A stretch of 64,000 bases of DNA, from the NCBI RefSeq assembly GCF_002993365.1, contig NZ_PVNP01000051.1:1-64000 (forward strand). Reading direction: 5' to 3'. Both the position numbers and the translations under genes were made by a program. Shown here in pieces: positions 34,779-46,413 of the stretch; the stretch's first letter is position 1; every line of letters starts with the position of its first letter. The DNA comes from Marisediminitalea alba. Lineage in GTDB: Bacteria; Pseudomonadota; Gammaproteobacteria; Enterobacterales; Alteromonadaceae. A model generated the notes under the pieces. The model was given only the letters and a program-made list of their open reading frames with translations. It searched no databases and had not been told where the DNA came from.

Positions 34779-36095
34779 TTACGGGCTTTTTGGGCTGATA
34801 TCCAGAGGCAGGGTAAAGGCAAATTCCACTCCCTTCTGTGGCGCCGACTTAAATGTTAAGTCGCCCTTAAGCTTATTGGTTGCCAGCGCTTTAACTATGG
34901 ACAACCCCAAACCACTGCCGCCCGCTTCTCTGCGAGTGGTAAAGTAGCGTTCAAAGACAGCTTGCTGATCTGTTTTGGGTATACCGATCCCATTGTCACG
35001 ATAGATTAATTTCAATGCCCCGCTATGAGAGTCTATTTCGCTGTATAAGGTGATTTGCTTCTTATCGATGCCGGTAAAAGCATGGTTAATCGAATTAAAC
35101 ACCAGGTTGGTGATAATTTGCGACAATGCACCAGGGAACGACCACAGCACACAATGGGGTATTTTTCCGACTTTCAGTTCGATGCCATAACGTCAGAGTT
35201 CCGGCATAAGACTGTTTGTCGTACTGTTAAGGACCGACTCCAATTCAAACCGAACAGCCTGGTCGGCGCCCTGATTTACGGCATTGGCTTTAAAATCCCC
35301 AATCAGCTTCACCGCTCTTTGCAGATTAAAAGCCAGCAAGTCCGCCACATCTTGCGACTCCTCCACAAAATGACGAAAAAATGATTCGGTAAGCTTGCCT
35401 GAAGAAAAATGCTTGTTGAGCTCGTTGAGTGACTCATTTAAATGAGACACCCCGGTAATAGCCACCCCAAGCGGGCTGTTGATTTCATGGGTAACACTGG
35501 CCACCAGCCTGCCCAGGCTCATCAAGCGTTCCTCTTCGGCAAGGGCTTCATAGGTTTTAGTTTGCGGTAGCGGCGCTGTTGAAAAGGTTTCCACTGAAAA
35601 TAATGGCGACTCGCTAATGCGGCAAATGGTGGGTAGCAAGCTTTCTACCATATGGCATATCGCCTTCAGTTCATTGCCTTCGGGCTCCTCACCGCCTAAC
35701 TCAAACACGCCCATATAATCTTCGCCACAGCCACACAACCAATGGTGTATCCAGGGCACGGATAAGGTTTCTCTGTCGGCTAAAAGAGCATGACTATAGT
35801 TGGTAGCGCTACTGCATACCCGTAGGTGCTGAGCGGTGGTTAGCTGCTCAATATACTGTTTGGTTGCTGCCGTTGGCGACCGCCATGGGTATTCCCGCGA
35901 AGGGTTATTCCGCCCTGGCACGATGGGCATCCAATCGGCACTGTTAGTGGATAGCACCCATAAGGTACAGATAAACTCTTCCGGCAGTCGCTGTTGCAGG
36001 CCATCAACAGCATATTGCAACAGCGTAGTACTTTCGGTGTGACTACGGATGAGCCCAGCCCATTCATACGTCCAGTCTAAGCGTTCTGTACTCAT
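34779..36095 (-). pseudogene. Sensor histidine kinase interrupted by an in-frame TGA
   Basis: Two consecutive frames on the minus strand, 36095-35193 and 35150-34779, are in the same phase. They are separated only by a TGA codon at 35195-35193 and 14 readable codons (RYGIELKVG...). The first part has a GAF-like sensor and the phosphoacceptor segment HEINSPLGVAITG. The second part has the HATPase motifs NSINHAF, DNGIGIP and GGSGLGLSIV. Restored, the kinase would have 438 residues. As read, the product stops between the dimerisation and ATPase domains and should not phosphorylate. It is last in an operon with an HD-GYP regulator and another kinase. Confidence 0.82.
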
Positions 36096-36107
36096 TGAAG
36101 CCCTTCC

Positions 36108-37652
36108 CTAGTCCGGATAGCGATTACGGATTTCCCAGAAGTCCTCGAAGTTATCGAGCAGTAAATCAACCAGTCTTGGGTCAAAATGCTCGCCCTTTTC
36201 CTTAAGTAGCTCTTCACGAATGGTTTCTTTGGCCCATGGTTCCTTATAACAACGTTTGGAACCAAGTGCGTCAAACACATCCGCCAATGCAGCAACCCGC
36301 CCGGCAATCGGAATATCCGAGCCTTTTAAACCCAGCGGATAGCCCTTGCCATTCCAGCGCTCATGATGGGTCATACAAATCATGGCCGCGACTTTGAGAA
36401 TGGGCTTGGTCGATTTTCTGAGGATATCGTGACCCACTGCAGCATGGGTTTTCATGGTTTCCCATTCTTCTAAATCCAGCTTGCCGGGTTTGTGCAGAAT
36501 GCGATCTGGAATGGCCACTTTACCAAAATCATGTAACGGTGCAGCCCGCTTGATAACCAGACATTCCTCTTCTGGTAAACCATATAACTGGGCCAGGCGA
36601 TAACTCACCAGCGATACCCGTTTTACGTGGGCCCCGGTTTCCTTACTGCGCATCTCAACCGCATCTCCGAGCAGATAGACCAGCTCGCGCTGGGTATCCA
36701 GAATTTCTTCGCCCTTGAGTAAACTTGCGTAGGTCAACGCAACATTAAAGCAATAGATATCGAGTAATTCCTGCTGCGCATCGGTTAGCTTACCGTTGGT
36801 GTCAACATACAGCAGTGACTGGTAACCACTTTCGGTTTCGGTATAAAACACATAGCCTTCCTCGCTATACAGCGACCGGCCTTCTTGCAGGGCTTTGTCG
36901 AATAAGCGCTGCACCGACTCAGGTAACCCTTCAGAGTCATCCCTGGCAATTACGTCGGCCATTGAGCCGGTGGCCGCCAGGATCCGTCGCTGACCATCAA
37001 AACCTCGCTCAGAAAAAGTTGTGCAATACACAGCGCTGGAGTCGAGCTGTAACAGGTTCATGATCTCTTTTAAAACCGCCGTCGCAAACTCGCTCATGGA
37101 ACTCGGTTTGAGCATTTTACTGGTACTTTCAATTACCTGGCGTAGTCCTTTACGGTGGCTATCAATAGTCTGAATATCCCGGAAAGAGCGCAAGCCGCTA
37201 TACATCAGGGTTTTAAGTTTCTGACTGGTTAATTCGGTTTTTTCTTTATAGTCGTTAATGTCATAACGTTCGATCACTTCATGTTCCGGGGCCTGCCCGG
37301 GCTGCCCGGTTCGCAGCACCAAGCGAACCAGGTGGTTACCCAGCTCATTCCGAACCTTATGTACCAAATCCAGCCCGGCATGATCGGTTTCCATCACTAC
37401 ATCAACCAATGCCAGTGCGATATCTTCATTGTCGGCAAAAATTTGCAGGGCTTCCCGGGCTGAGTAGGCATGTAAAAAACGGATCCGCTTGCCATCAAAA
37501 CGAAACCGTTTAAGGGTTAAATCGGTAACCTTATGCACTTCGACTTCATCGTCAATGATCAACACGGTATAACCGTACTCCGCATCCGCCTGATCAGTTG
37601 GTACTTGTTCGGCCGATGATGTTTGCAATGCAAAAAGTGGGTTGGATATCAC
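36108..37652 (-). CDS. Response regulator with HD-GYP cyclic di-GMP phosphodiesterase domain
   Basis: This 514-residue protein has a receiver domain (about 25-155; IIDDEVEVH, phosphoacceptor Asp in LALVDVVMETD). A DUF3369-type middle domain (about 175-320) follows. The C-terminal HD-GYP domain (about 325-505) has HDFGKVAIPDRIL, HHERWNGKGYP and the GYP motif, so it should degrade cyclic di-GMP. It starts at a GTG with a GAGAGG site. It lies between two kinases, 10 and 12 bases away, in a three-gene operon, and is probably their output. Confidence 0.92.
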   Translation of the reverse strand: MISNPLFALQTSSAEQVPTDQADAEYGYTVLIIDDEVEVHKVTDLTLKRFRFDGKRIRFLHAYSAREALQIFADNEDIALALVDVVMETDHAGLDLVHKVRNELGNHLVRLVLRTGQPGQAPEHEVIERYDINDYKEKTELTSQKLKTLMYSGLRSFRDIQTIDSHRKGLRQVIESTSKMLKPSSMSEFATAVLKEIMNLLQLDSSAVYCTTFSERGFDGQRRILAATGSMADVIARDDSEGLPESVQRLFDKALQEGRSLYSEEGYVFYTETESGYQSLLYVDTNGKLTDAQQELLDIYCFNVALTYASLLKGEEILDTQRELVYLLGDAVEMRSKETGAHVKRVSLVSYRLAQLYGLPEEECLVIKRAAPLHDFGKVAIPDRILHKPGKLDLEEWETMKTHAAVGHDILRKSTKPILKVAAMICMTHHERWNGKGYPLGLKGSDIPIAGRVAALADVFDALGSKRCYKEPWAKETIREELLKEKGEHFDPRLVDLLLDNFEDFWEIRNRYPD

Positions 37653-37662
37653 TGTTGACCTC

Positions 37663-39276
37663 TCACTTATTCAAGTCATGTAATTCAAAGGTCAACGCCA
37701 GACCTTCATCAACAAATATATTTAAGTCGCTGTTCAATTTACCTTTAACCAGATTGTAAACCACGCTCAACCCCAGGCCGGCGTTGCCGGCCCCACGGCA
37801 GGTGGTAAAAAACGGATCAACAATGCGTTCCAGTAAGGCTTTTTCTACGCCGGTGCCATTGTCTTTAAACAGCAGTAAATGGGTATTAGTATTTCCCTGA
37901 GTGTAGGGAAAGGTAATGCTTATCTCACAGTGCTTTTGTTCGGGCTTAAAAGCATGGCTTACCGCATTGCTGGCGAGATAATTGAGAATGTCCAAAATGA
38001 CATCCGGATAAGTGTAAACCATCGCACTCTTATCAATATTAGCGTTTATCGTTACCAGAGAGCCCGGGTATTCATTATAAAAACGAACAATAAACGAATC
38101 GACCAGATCGGCCACAACCACGGGTTCAGGAGTCAGGTTGGCATCGGAGCTGATTACATCGACTTTTTTAAACCGCGCGACCAGTGCCGATGCTTTATGC
38201 ATATTGTTCAGTGACAAGCTGACCATTTCATCCCCGGTCTCCATAAACTCTTTAAAACGCTCAGCATCAAGACAGCCATTATCGTAATCCTTGCGCAAGT
38301 CTCCCATCATCTCCTGTAAGTGGGACATGCTGGTGATACCTATACCCAAAGGCGTATTCACTTCGTGAGCAACACCGGCAACAATACCGCCCATTGCCGA
38401 TAGCTTTTCATTTTCCACCAGCCGCTGCTGGGCAAACTGAAGATCTTCGAATGCCGTTTGCTTTTCGCGATTGGCCAACCTTAATCGCTGTGCCTGTACC
38501 ACCAGGTAGACAACCAGCAAACTTAAAGTAAATGCCGCAATCGGGATAATCGAATAGGCGGCTTTGTGATGGAACAGGTTGTTCTGATAAGTCGACACCA
38601 ACCACTGCCGATTAAAAAAATTCAGGGTAGCGACAAAGTCACCACTGGTGACATCCTCGGCACCATTTATCATCTGATTGTGCTTGCTGAAAACCAGGAT
38701 GGGTAAACCTGATTCACGCTCAAACAAGGAGTAACCATTGTTTATCTGGTTATTCAGCGTTTGTTCAAGAGTGAAGCCAGCATCTATCAATATGCCCACA
38801 AAGCCCTGTTGCTCGGCTACCCGCTGTATAACAAATGTGTAATAGTGATCATTGCTTTTCAGTTTAAATATTGGTGAGGCAACAGCCCTGCGAGTATCCG
38901 AAAGACGCTTATAAAGTTTATTAATGTCGGCTTTTTCGAGCAGATCATAAGAGCTCAGCCCGGCCACAGAACTTGCTCCCTGCCAATAGGTTTGCAATAA
39001 CGACTGCTCTGTTTGATTATCAGGTTCCGCCAGGTAGGCCATGGCAACAATATTACCAAACTGACTCATCACCAGGTTGGTGTAACTGGCAAATTCATGG
39101 GCTTCTACCGACTCAGACGAGCGAAAAAGTTGTGCCAGCGAGCGCAGCGCATAAGCGTTGTAATCAAGCTCCCTGCTTAATGTATCGATAAATTCCTGCA
39201 TTGGGGCCTCGAAGCTGACTACCTGATCCTGTTTCAATAACGTTTGGCTAACCAAGGTACCTATTATGGTAATCAC
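37663..39276 (-). CDS. Membrane sensor histidine kinase, N-terminus possibly frameshifted
   Basis: The 537 residues visible comprise a periplasmic sensor region (about 15-245), a membrane helix (about 240-262), a coiled coil, phosphoacceptor HEVNTPLGIGITS and an HATPase domain (SNAVSHAF, DNGTGVE, NAGLGLSVV). The only standard start in frame is GTG 39276, which leaves a half membrane helix. The open frame continues upstream with GGIFVVV, completing the helix. An ATG at 39323 with an AGGA site would join this frame if the C5 tract at 39288-39292 (plus strand) had one more base. It is first in the operon with the HD-GYP regulator. Confidence 0.83.
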   Translation of the reverse strand: MITIIGTLVSQTLLKQDQVVSFEAPMQEFIDTLSRELDYNAYALRSLAQLFRSSESVEAHEFASYTNLVMSQFGNIVAMAYLAEPDNQTEQSLLQTYWQGASSVAGLSSYDLLEKADINKLYKRLSDTRRAVASPIFKLKSNDHYYTFVIQRVAEQQGFVGILIDAGFTLEQTLNNQINNGYSLFERESGLPILVFSKHNQMINGAEDVTSGDFVATLNFFNRQWLVSTYQNNLFHHKAAYSIIPIAAFTLSLLVVYLVVQAQRLRLANREKQTAFEDLQFAQQRLVENEKLSAMGGIVAGVAHEVNTPLGIGITSMSHLQEMMGDLRKDYDNGCLDAERFKEFMETGDEMVSLSLNNMHKASALVARFKKVDVISSDANLTPEPVVVADLVDSFIVRFYNEYPGSLVTINANIDKSAMVYTYPDVILDILNYLASNAVSHAFKPEQKHCEISITFPYTQGNTNTHLLLFKDNGTGVEKALLERIVDPFFTTCRGAGNAGLGLSVVYNLVKGKLNSDLNIFVDEGLALTFELHDLNK

Positions 39277-39323
39277 TACTACGAAAATTCCCCCAGCAAA
39301 AACGTGGTGAGCTGACTGGGCAT

Positions 39324-39788
39324 TGATGATTTCCTGGATTTTTAATAACTATAGTTTAGGAATGTAAAGAGAGGTAATTTGAGCGGGTGAAGAAAGCTCC
39401 CGGACAGGGCCATGCGGAACTGTTTCGGCCTGCAATCAGAAGTCCTCGGGCTATGGGCTGGTTCATTTAAAGCTAGCTAACTTCCGGAGAAAACAACTAC
39501 AGCATTGATTTTTATACACTTTAAATGAATGAAATGAACGTTTAAGGGCCCAGTATCAATATTAAGTTTGATAATAATAAATTTAATATAACCGCAGGGA
39601 GGTAAAGATACACCTTTAGTATAATTTTTTAATTTGCTCTTATCTGCACAACATTCTTACCCGCTGACCTTCGAAAAACTCGCCTTAGACGACCTAAAAC
39701 TGGCCATTTTCTGTACTGCCGCTCTTCAAGAGAGATAAGTAAAGTAAAGGGGATGATTATCATCATTCACAACCTTTAGGAGCTACAC
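39324..39788. other. Intergenic region between the kinase operon and comEA
   Basis: About 465 AT-rich bases without a credible gene. It must hold the divergent promoters of the kinase operon and comEA. Just before comEA there is ATGATTATCATCATT (39753-39767), loosely like a Fur box, but half of the consensus is missing. Confidence 0.4.
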
Positions 39789-40103
39789 ATGAAATTATCT
39801 ACTGTTCGAATCTGTATGATCGTGCTGGCGTTGTTCGCTGGCTTTAATAGTGCCACTGCTGAATCATTAAAAATGACTGACGAAGTCAGCCAGGTGGCAA
39901 CCACTCAAACTTTGCTAAACCTGAATACCGCCTCACTGGAGCAACTGATGACGTTACCGGGAATTGGCAAAAGCAAAGCGGCTGCCATTATTAGTTACCG
40001 GGAATCCCAGGGCCCATTCAGCTCGGTGGATGAGCTGACCCGGGTAAAAGGTATCGGAGTTAAGATGCTGGCAAAACTTACCGGCAGTATTGAAGTTCGC
40101 TAA
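39789..40103 (+). CDS. comEA: ComEA-like helix-hairpin-helix DNA-binding protein
   Basis: This 104-residue protein has a cleavable signal (about 1-24, ending ATA). A ComEA-type double helix-hairpin-helix domain follows (NLNTASLEQLMTLPGIGKSKA and ELTRVKGIGVKMLAKL). Such small periplasmic proteins bind incoming DNA in competent Vibrio and relatives. A TTAGGAG site precedes the start. It is monocistronic and convergent with secF, separated by a terminator. Confidence 0.88.
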   Translation: MKLSTVRICMIVLALFAGFNSATAESLKMTDEVSQVATTQTLLNLNTASLEQLMTLPGIGKSKAAAIISYRESQGPFSSVDELTRVKGIGVKMLAKLTGSIEVR

Positions 40104-40143
40104 CGTTAAAAAGAACTAGCTGTATCAGGAATGGCAGACTGGC

Positions 40144-40176
40144 AACAAAAAAGCCGCGGTTATTCTCCGCGGCTTT
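40144..40176 (-). terminator. Terminator of the queA-tgt-yajC-secDF operon
   Basis: Ten-bp stem AAAGCCGCGG / CCGCGGCTTT with a 7-base loop. The T run (CTTTTTTG) lies on the minus strand after secF, and a weaker one on the plus side may also serve comEA. Confidence 0.88.
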
Positions 40177-40205
40177 CACTTGAGCATAAATTGACTGTAT
40201 GCAAC

Positions 40206-41147
40206 CTATGGCATCGCGTCCAAATCTTCGCCTTCTTTTTCAACCTGTGGCGGCATAAGATCTTCTTTACTGATCCCCAACGCCAATGCCACAGAACTGG
40301 CAATATAGATAGAGGAATAGGTACCTACTACCACACCAAATAACAACGCTGTAGCAAAACCATGGATAAGCGCACCGCCTTTAAAGAACAGCGCCAGCAA
40401 TACCAACACGGTAGTTAATGAGGTAATGATGGTTCGGTTAAGCGTTTGGGTCAGTGAAATATTGATAATTTCCACTGGCTCCCCCTTGCGGATCTTGCGA
40501 AAGTTTTCACGGATCCGGTCTGATACCACGATGGTATCGTTAAGCGAGTAACCAATAACTGCCAGAACCGCAGCCAGTACCGTCAGGTCGAATTCCAGTT
40601 GCAAAAACGAGAACAGACCGAGAGTCAGCAGCACATCGTGTATCAGTGCCGATACTGAGCCCAGCGCAAAACGCCATTCAAATCGTGCAGCTACGTAAAT
40701 CAGGATACAGATAAGCGCTACCAGCATCGCCAGACCGCCCTGCTCTGTAAGCTCCTCACCCACGTTTGGCCCAACAAACTCGATACGGCGTTTTTCCACA
40801 CTGCTATCAGCCTGTTGCAGGATATCAATCACCTGGTCACCAATGGTAACGGCTTTTACACCTTCACGCGGCGCAATTCGGATAAGCACATCAGTACTAC
40901 TTCCAAAATTCTGCACTACGGCATCGGGGAAGTCGTTAGCCGCCAGAGACGAACGAATCTCGCCCAGATCTGCGGCTTGCTCATAACCGACTTCAATCAG
41001 GGTACCGCCGGTAAAATCCAGCCCCCAGTTCAGGCTGTTAGTTGCCAGCGAGAATATCGAAGCGAGGATTAGCACCGTTGACAATATCATTGCGGGTACC
41101 CGCAATTTCATAAAGTTAACGGTTTCGGATAATTTTAATAATTGCAT
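40206..41147 (-). CDS. secF: Protein translocase subunit SecF
   Basis: SecF is the partner of SecD that uses proton motive force to pull secretory proteins through SecYEG. The 313-residue protein has a first membrane helix (about 15-35), the periplasmic GLDFTGGTLIEV motif, and five further helices containing the conserved IGYSLNDTIVVSDRIREN segment. It lies 11 bases after secD and is last in the operon, with a terminator following. Confidence 0.97.
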   Translation of the reverse strand: MQLLKLSETVNFMKLRVPAMILSTVLILASIFSLATNSLNWGLDFTGGTLIEVGYEQAADLGEIRSSLAANDFPDAVVQNFGSSTDVLIRIAPREGVKAVTIGDQVIDILQQADSSVEKRRIEFVGPNVGEELTEQGGLAMLVALICILIYVAARFEWRFALGSVSALIHDVLLTLGLFSFLQLEFDLTVLAAVLAVIGYSLNDTIVVSDRIRENFRKIRKGEPVEIINISLTQTLNRTIITSLTTVLVLLALFFKGGALIHGFATALLFGVVVGTYSSIYIASSVALALGISKEDLMPPQVEKEGEDLDAMP

Positions 41148-41158
41148 GTCAGACGCTC

Positions 41159-43000
41159 CTATATCGCCAGTTTGCTAACACGGCGACCACCCCAAATGGC
41201 ATTTACAATCACCCGGGTAACCAGAATCGCGGTAAACATAGAAGTGGCGATACCAATCATCAGCGTGATCGAGAAGCCTTTTATCGGTCCGGTACCAACG
41301 GCAAAAAGAATCAAACCAGCGATAAAGGTAGTAATATTAGCATCAAGAATGGTAGAGAAAGCACTGTCATAGCCCTGATGAATTGCCTGTTGCGGACTAC
41401 GCCCGTCACGAATCTCTTCGCGAATACGCTCAAAGATCAGCACGTTGGCATCAACCGCCATACCCACTGTAAGAACAATACCCGCCATACCTGGCAGAGT
41501 CAGCGTTGCTCCCGGGATCATCGACATAATGCCCACAATCATAACCAGGTTCAGGCCCAGCGCGATGTCGGCCACAATACCAAAGGCTTTGTAGTACACC
41601 AGCATAAACACCATTACCAGCGCCAGACCCCAGATAATCGCCTGCATCCCTAAATCGATATTTTCCTGACCCAGGCTTGGGCCTACAGTACGCTCTTCAA
41701 CAATCTGAATGGGCGCAATCAAGGCACCAGCTCGAAGTAAGAGGCTTAAATCGCGGGCTTCTTTGGGTGAATCAAGACCGGTGATCTGAAAATTACTGGC
41801 AAACTGACCACGGATGGTCGCGACGTTGATAACTTCTTCGTGACGTTCAAAAATCAGCTTATCGTTGGCGTCACGTTCGCCGGTAGCCTTGTATTCAATA
41901 AATACGGTGGCCATCGGTTTTCCGACATTTTCACGGGTATTGCGCGACATTTTATTACCGCCTTCACTATCCAGCGATATACTAACCTGCGGTAAACCGT
42001 ATTCATCAACGCCACTGTTGGCGTCAATGATGTGGTTACCGGTAACCACAACACGTTTATCGAGCAGTACTGGACGTTCACCTTCATATAGCAGTTGTGA
42101 ACCAGGGGGGACACGCCCGGCTACGGCGTCGCGGACGTCGTTGTCCTGATCGACCATTCTGAATTCCAGCGTTGCAGTGGCATTAAGAATTTCTTTCGCC
42201 TGAGCGGTATCCTGAATACCTGGCAATTGCACCACAATGCGCTCTGCGCCTTGCTTTTGCACTACAGGTTCGGCAACACCCAGTTGATTTACCCGGTTAC
42301 GGATAATGGTGATATTCTGCTTAACCGCGTAGTCTCGGATCTCGGCAAGCTTCTGCTCAGAGAAACGGGCCCGCAGTACCAGATCATCCATTTCCTGATA
42401 AGTCAGGTCACGATTACGGTTTTCGAGGAAAAACTCCGCTTTATCAAGCGTTTCTTCATCGCGGAACTGAATATCAATAAAGCCATCGCGCACATTCACC
42501 GAGCGATAACGCAGTTTTTCTTCACGTAATGCGGTACGAAAATCGCTTTCAGCATCCTCCAGTGATTTACCAATGGCTTCGTTCATGTCGACTTCCATCA
42601 GGAAGTGCACACCACCCCGTAAATCCAGCCCCAGTTTCATCGGCATGCCACCAAGGCCTTCCAGCCACTCGGGTGTATCAGGCGCAAGGTTCATGGCCAC
42701 TACATAATCAGTGCCGAGTTCACGATCGAGAAAATCACGCGCTTTTAACTGGCTGTCTGAATCCGGCAGACGGATCAGCAACTGCTCGTTTTCAAACTCT
42801 ACCGATTTAATCGGTATGTTTTGTTCAGCAAGCGCGGAGGTGATTCGAGATTCGAGTGCTGCGGTGACAGTGGCGTTGCGCGAACCGGAAATTTGCACGG
42901 CATTATCTTCACCGTACAAATTTGGCAACGCATACAGGCCGCACATCAGTACCATAAACAGTACGACCAGCACCTTAAAAAATGAGTTTTGGTTTAACAC
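41159..43000 (-). CDS. secD: Protein translocase subunit SecD
   Basis: This 613-residue inner-membrane protein has an N-terminal helix, a large periplasmic P1 region ([15 protein letters not shown] near residue 120) and a C-terminal block of membrane helices with [18 protein letters not shown], the proton-path segment. Length is standard for proteobacteria. It follows yajC and precedes secF, as in most gammaproteobacteria. Confidence 0.97.
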   Translation of the reverse strand: MLNQNSFFKVLVVLFMVLMCGLYALPNLYGEDNAVQISGSRNATVTAALESRITSALAEQNIPIKSVEFENEQLLIRLPDSDSQLKARDFLDRELGTDYVVAMNLAPDTPEWLEGLGGMPMKLGLDLRGGVHFLMEVDMNEAIGKSLEDAESDFRTALREEKLRYRSVNVRDGFIDIQFRDEETLDKAEFFLENRNRDLTYQEMDDLVLRARFSEQKLAEIRDYAVKQNITIIRNRVNQLGVAEPVVQKQGAERIVVQLPGIQDTAQAKEILNATATLEFRMVDQDNDVRDAVAGRVPPGSQLLYEGERPVLLDKRVVVTGNHIIDANSGVDEYGLPQVSISLDSEGGNKMSRNTRENVGKPMATVFIEYKATGERDANDKLIFERHEEVINVATIRGQFASNFQITGLDSPKEARDLSLLLRAGALIAPIQIVEERTVGPSLGQENIDLGMQAIIWGLALVMVFMLVYYKAFGIVADIALGLNLVMIVGIMSMIPGATLTLPGMAGIVLTVGMAVDANVLIFERIREEIRDGRSPQQAIHQGYDSAFSTILDANITTFIAGLILFAVGTGPIKGFSITLMIGIATSMFTAILVTRVIVNAIWGGRRVSKLAI

Positions 43001-43054
43001 AAAAATTCCCTACGACGGGCTGCAGTGATCACCGAGCCCGTTTTAGCTGGTTAC

Positions 43055-43393
43055 TTAGATAGACTTCATTGTGCCTTTTGGCAGCACGGCACTTACGGCA
43101 GATTTTTGCACCACGATGTTGGTTTGGTCATTCAGCGCTACTTCAATAAAATCCTTTTCGTCAGACACTTTGGTTACTTTACCGACCATGCCGCCCTGGG
43201 TCAGAATCTCATCACCTTTGGCCAGTGATGATACCAGTGCTTTATGCTCTTTAACGCGTTTTGCCTGCGGACGATACAGCAGGAAATAGAAAATCAGGCC
43301 AAACACGCCCAGCATGATCAGCATTTCTAAACCGCCGCCCTGGCCACCGCCACCAGCTGTTTGTGCGTGTGCTTCGGAAATAAATAAACTCAT
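43055..43393 (-). CDS. yajC: Preprotein translocase subunit YajC
   Basis: This 112-residue protein has one membrane helix (about 25-42, MLIMLGVFGLIFYFLLYRP) and the conserved cytoplasmic domain (KRVKEHKALVSSLAKGDEILTQGGMVGKV). It associates with SecDF. It lies 21 bases after tgt and 54 before secD. Confidence 0.97.
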   Translation of the reverse strand: MSLFISEAHAQTAGGGGQGGGLEMLIMLGVFGLIFYFLLYRPQAKRVKEHKALVSSLAKGDEILTQGGMVGKVTKVSDEKDFIEVALNDQTNIVVQKSAVSAVLPKGTMKSI

Positions 43394-43414
43394 AATGTTC
43401 CCCGTTATAAATTG

Positions 43415-44533
<1,119 letters not shown>

Positions 44534-44622
44534 TTATATCCTGTCTGATCAAGAGGGCTATTTACGCACCCCCTTCGTCGATACTCAATTGAGGGCGGAT
44601 TATACCAGCAATACAACAGAGA

Positions 44623-45669
44623 TCATGTGTTAATGCTTTTTTCAATAAACATGCTGTCGCCGTAGCTATAAAAGCGGTATTCCTGTTCAATGGCTTCGGC
44701 GTAAGCCTTAAGCACATTGTCGCGCCCGGCAAAAGCACTGATCAGCATAATCAGCGTGGATTCAGGCAGGTGAAAGTTGGTGAACATGGCGTCCACTACC
44801 TTAAATTCGAAACCGGGATAAATAAAGATATCCGTGTCGGCCTGGAACGGCTCAATCACTTCGGCTTTATCGGCATGCAGCGCTGCAGACTCCAGTGAAC
44901 GCACTGAAGTGGTTCCTACCGCAATCACACGCTTGCCAGCGGTTTTGGTGGCTCGTACTGCATCCACCACAGTTTGCGGCACAATGGCATATTCGCTGTG
45001 CATCTTGTGTTCAAGCACATTGTCGACTCGCACTGGCTGAAAAGTACCAGCACCTACGTGTAAAGTAACGTAAGCCAGATTAACCTGCTTTTCTGCCAGC
45101 GCGGCTAAAATGGTCTCGTCAAAATGCAATCCTGCCGTAGGTGCTGCTACGGCGCCGGGGGCCTGATTATAAACCGTTTGATAACGTTCTTTGTCGCTGT
45201 CTTCATCGGCTCTGTCTATATACGGTGGTAATGGCATATGGCCGTGGGCGTCGAGCTGCTCAAGCACCGTACTCTCGCCGTCAAAAGACAGCTCAAACAA
45301 CGCGTCCTGCCTGCCTGTTACGGTCACTTCAACCGCCCCTTCCAGCAGTAATTTAGTGCCGGGCTTCGGTGCTTTGCTGGCGCGCACATGGGCCAGCGCT
45401 TTATGCTCGTCCACAATGCGCTCAACCAGCACTTCCACTTTACCGCCAGAGGCCTTCTGCCCCAGCAGTCGAGCAGGTATGACCCGGGTATTATTAAATA
45501 CCAGCAGATCCCCCGGCTCTACCAAATCAAGCATATCGCGGAACTGTTTATGCTCGACCGTGCCCGTTTTACCATCAAGATGTAACAAACGGCTGGCAGT
45601 GCGTTCGGCGGTAGGATGTTTAGCAATCAGGTGCTCGGGCAGTGTAAAACTAAAATCTGATAATTTCAT
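44623..45669 (-). CDS. queA: S-adenosylmethionine:tRNA ribosyltransferase-isomerase QueA
   Basis: QueA transfers and rearranges the ribosyl part of AdoMet onto preQ1-tRNA to give epoxyqueuosine. The product is 348 residues from the ATG at 45669 ([16 protein letters not shown]); an upstream in-frame start adds seven residues and is less likely. Conserved PTAGLHF and [12 protein letters not shown] motifs are present. It is the first gene of the queA-tgt-yajC-secD-secF operon. Confidence 0.97.
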   Translation of the reverse strand: MKLSDFSFTLPEHLIAKHPTAERTASRLLHLDGKTGTVEHKQFRDMLDLVEPGDLLVFNNTRVIPARLLGQKASGGKVEVLVERIVDEHKALAHVRASKAPKPGTKLLLEGAVEVTVTGRQDALFELSFDGESTVLEQLDAHGHMPLPPYIDRADEDSDKERYQTVYNQAPGAVAAPTAGLHFDETILAALAEKQVNLAYVTLHVGAGTFQPVRVDNVLEHKMHSEYAIVPQTVVDAVRATKTAGKRVIAVGTTSVRSLESAALHADKAEVIEPFQADTDIFIYPGFEFKVVDAMFTNFHLPESTLIMLISAFAGRDNVLKAYAEAIEQEYRFYSYGDSMFIEKSINT

Positions 45670-46152
45670 GCAGCTCAAATGTCGTATCAAATTGCTTTTA
45701 AGTCGCGGAGAATAACCGCCCTAACGGGCTTTCCTTCGAGTCAAAAGGGTTTCTGTCAAAAATTGGCGGGAGTTTAACACATTTCGTCGAAAAAAGGCCG
45801 TGTCATCGGCACAATTTCACGCTTTACAGCGGTATTTAAAAGCTCATTTAGCGGGTGGCAGTTTCAGGCCTGGCGACATTCTATTGAGCAACTGTAAAGC
45901 CTCAGTTCTCTTGCAATTCATTTACTTACAATTCCCCTGAATTTACCCTGCAAGTATCACACCAACTTTAGGTATTTATATCCATACCAATGAATGCCGT
46001 ATGATACACAGTTTTTCTTTTATTATTTTGGAATAAGACTATTATTTAACCAAAGCGATGATGTTCTCCCATCTTCCTTATTCGACCCAGTCATTTTGGC
46101 TGGGTTTTGTTTATGTGCCGCACAAACCACGTATCTTCTGCCTTGTAGCAAT
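45670..46152. other. Intergenic region between queA and the DUF6471 gene
   Basis: About 480 bases without a supported gene. It holds the queA promoter side (45700-45850). A possible terminator hairpin lies at about 46083-46110 (ACCCAG...CTGGGT followed by TTTTG), oriented to the plus strand, with no obvious gene before it on that strand. The short open frame at 45994-46203 has no convincing product. Confidence 0.4.
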
Positions 46153-46413
46153 TTAATCGCTGTCTCCGGCAGCCATTACCTCGGCCATCATCTCTGCCGA
46201 TAACGGCCGTGATTTGAGGACAAAAAGAATCTGTAACAGCAAATCGGCACCTAAAATGCCTTTATTCACTTTATTGCGCAAATTATCGGCAGTTTGCGAG
46301 ACCCCTATTTCTGCCAGTTTGTCACTCAATCCCTGATATTTCACACCGCGCAGCGACATTTCCGAACGAATAATCCGCTGTACCACCATCCGCCATTGAT
46401 TCTGACCTTTCAA
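46153..46413 (-). CDS. DUF6471-type small protein
   Basis: This 86-residue protein resembles the DUF6471 family of small helix-turn-helix-like proteins, with the pattern IIRSEMSLRGVKYQGLSDKL, IGV, NLRNKVNKG and LLLQIL. It is probably a DNA-binding or regulatory protein of phage-repressor style, but its function is unknown. It is divergent from the yjfI operon across a 272-base region, so it could act on that promoter. Confidence 0.7.
   Translation of the reverse strand: MKGQNQWRMVVQRIIRSEMSLRGVKYQGLSDKLAEIGVSQTADNLRNKVNKGILGADLLLQILFVLKSRPLSAEMMAEVMAAGDSD

Noticed and set aside
39750..39770. Fur-box-like ATGATTATCATCATT upstream of comEA
   Set aside because: Only about half of the 19-base consensus fits and there is no iron-related gene nearby.
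45980..46006. ATACCAAT sequence resembling the end of the MITE-like element
   Set aside because: Only 8 bases match and there is no inverted partner; it may be chance.
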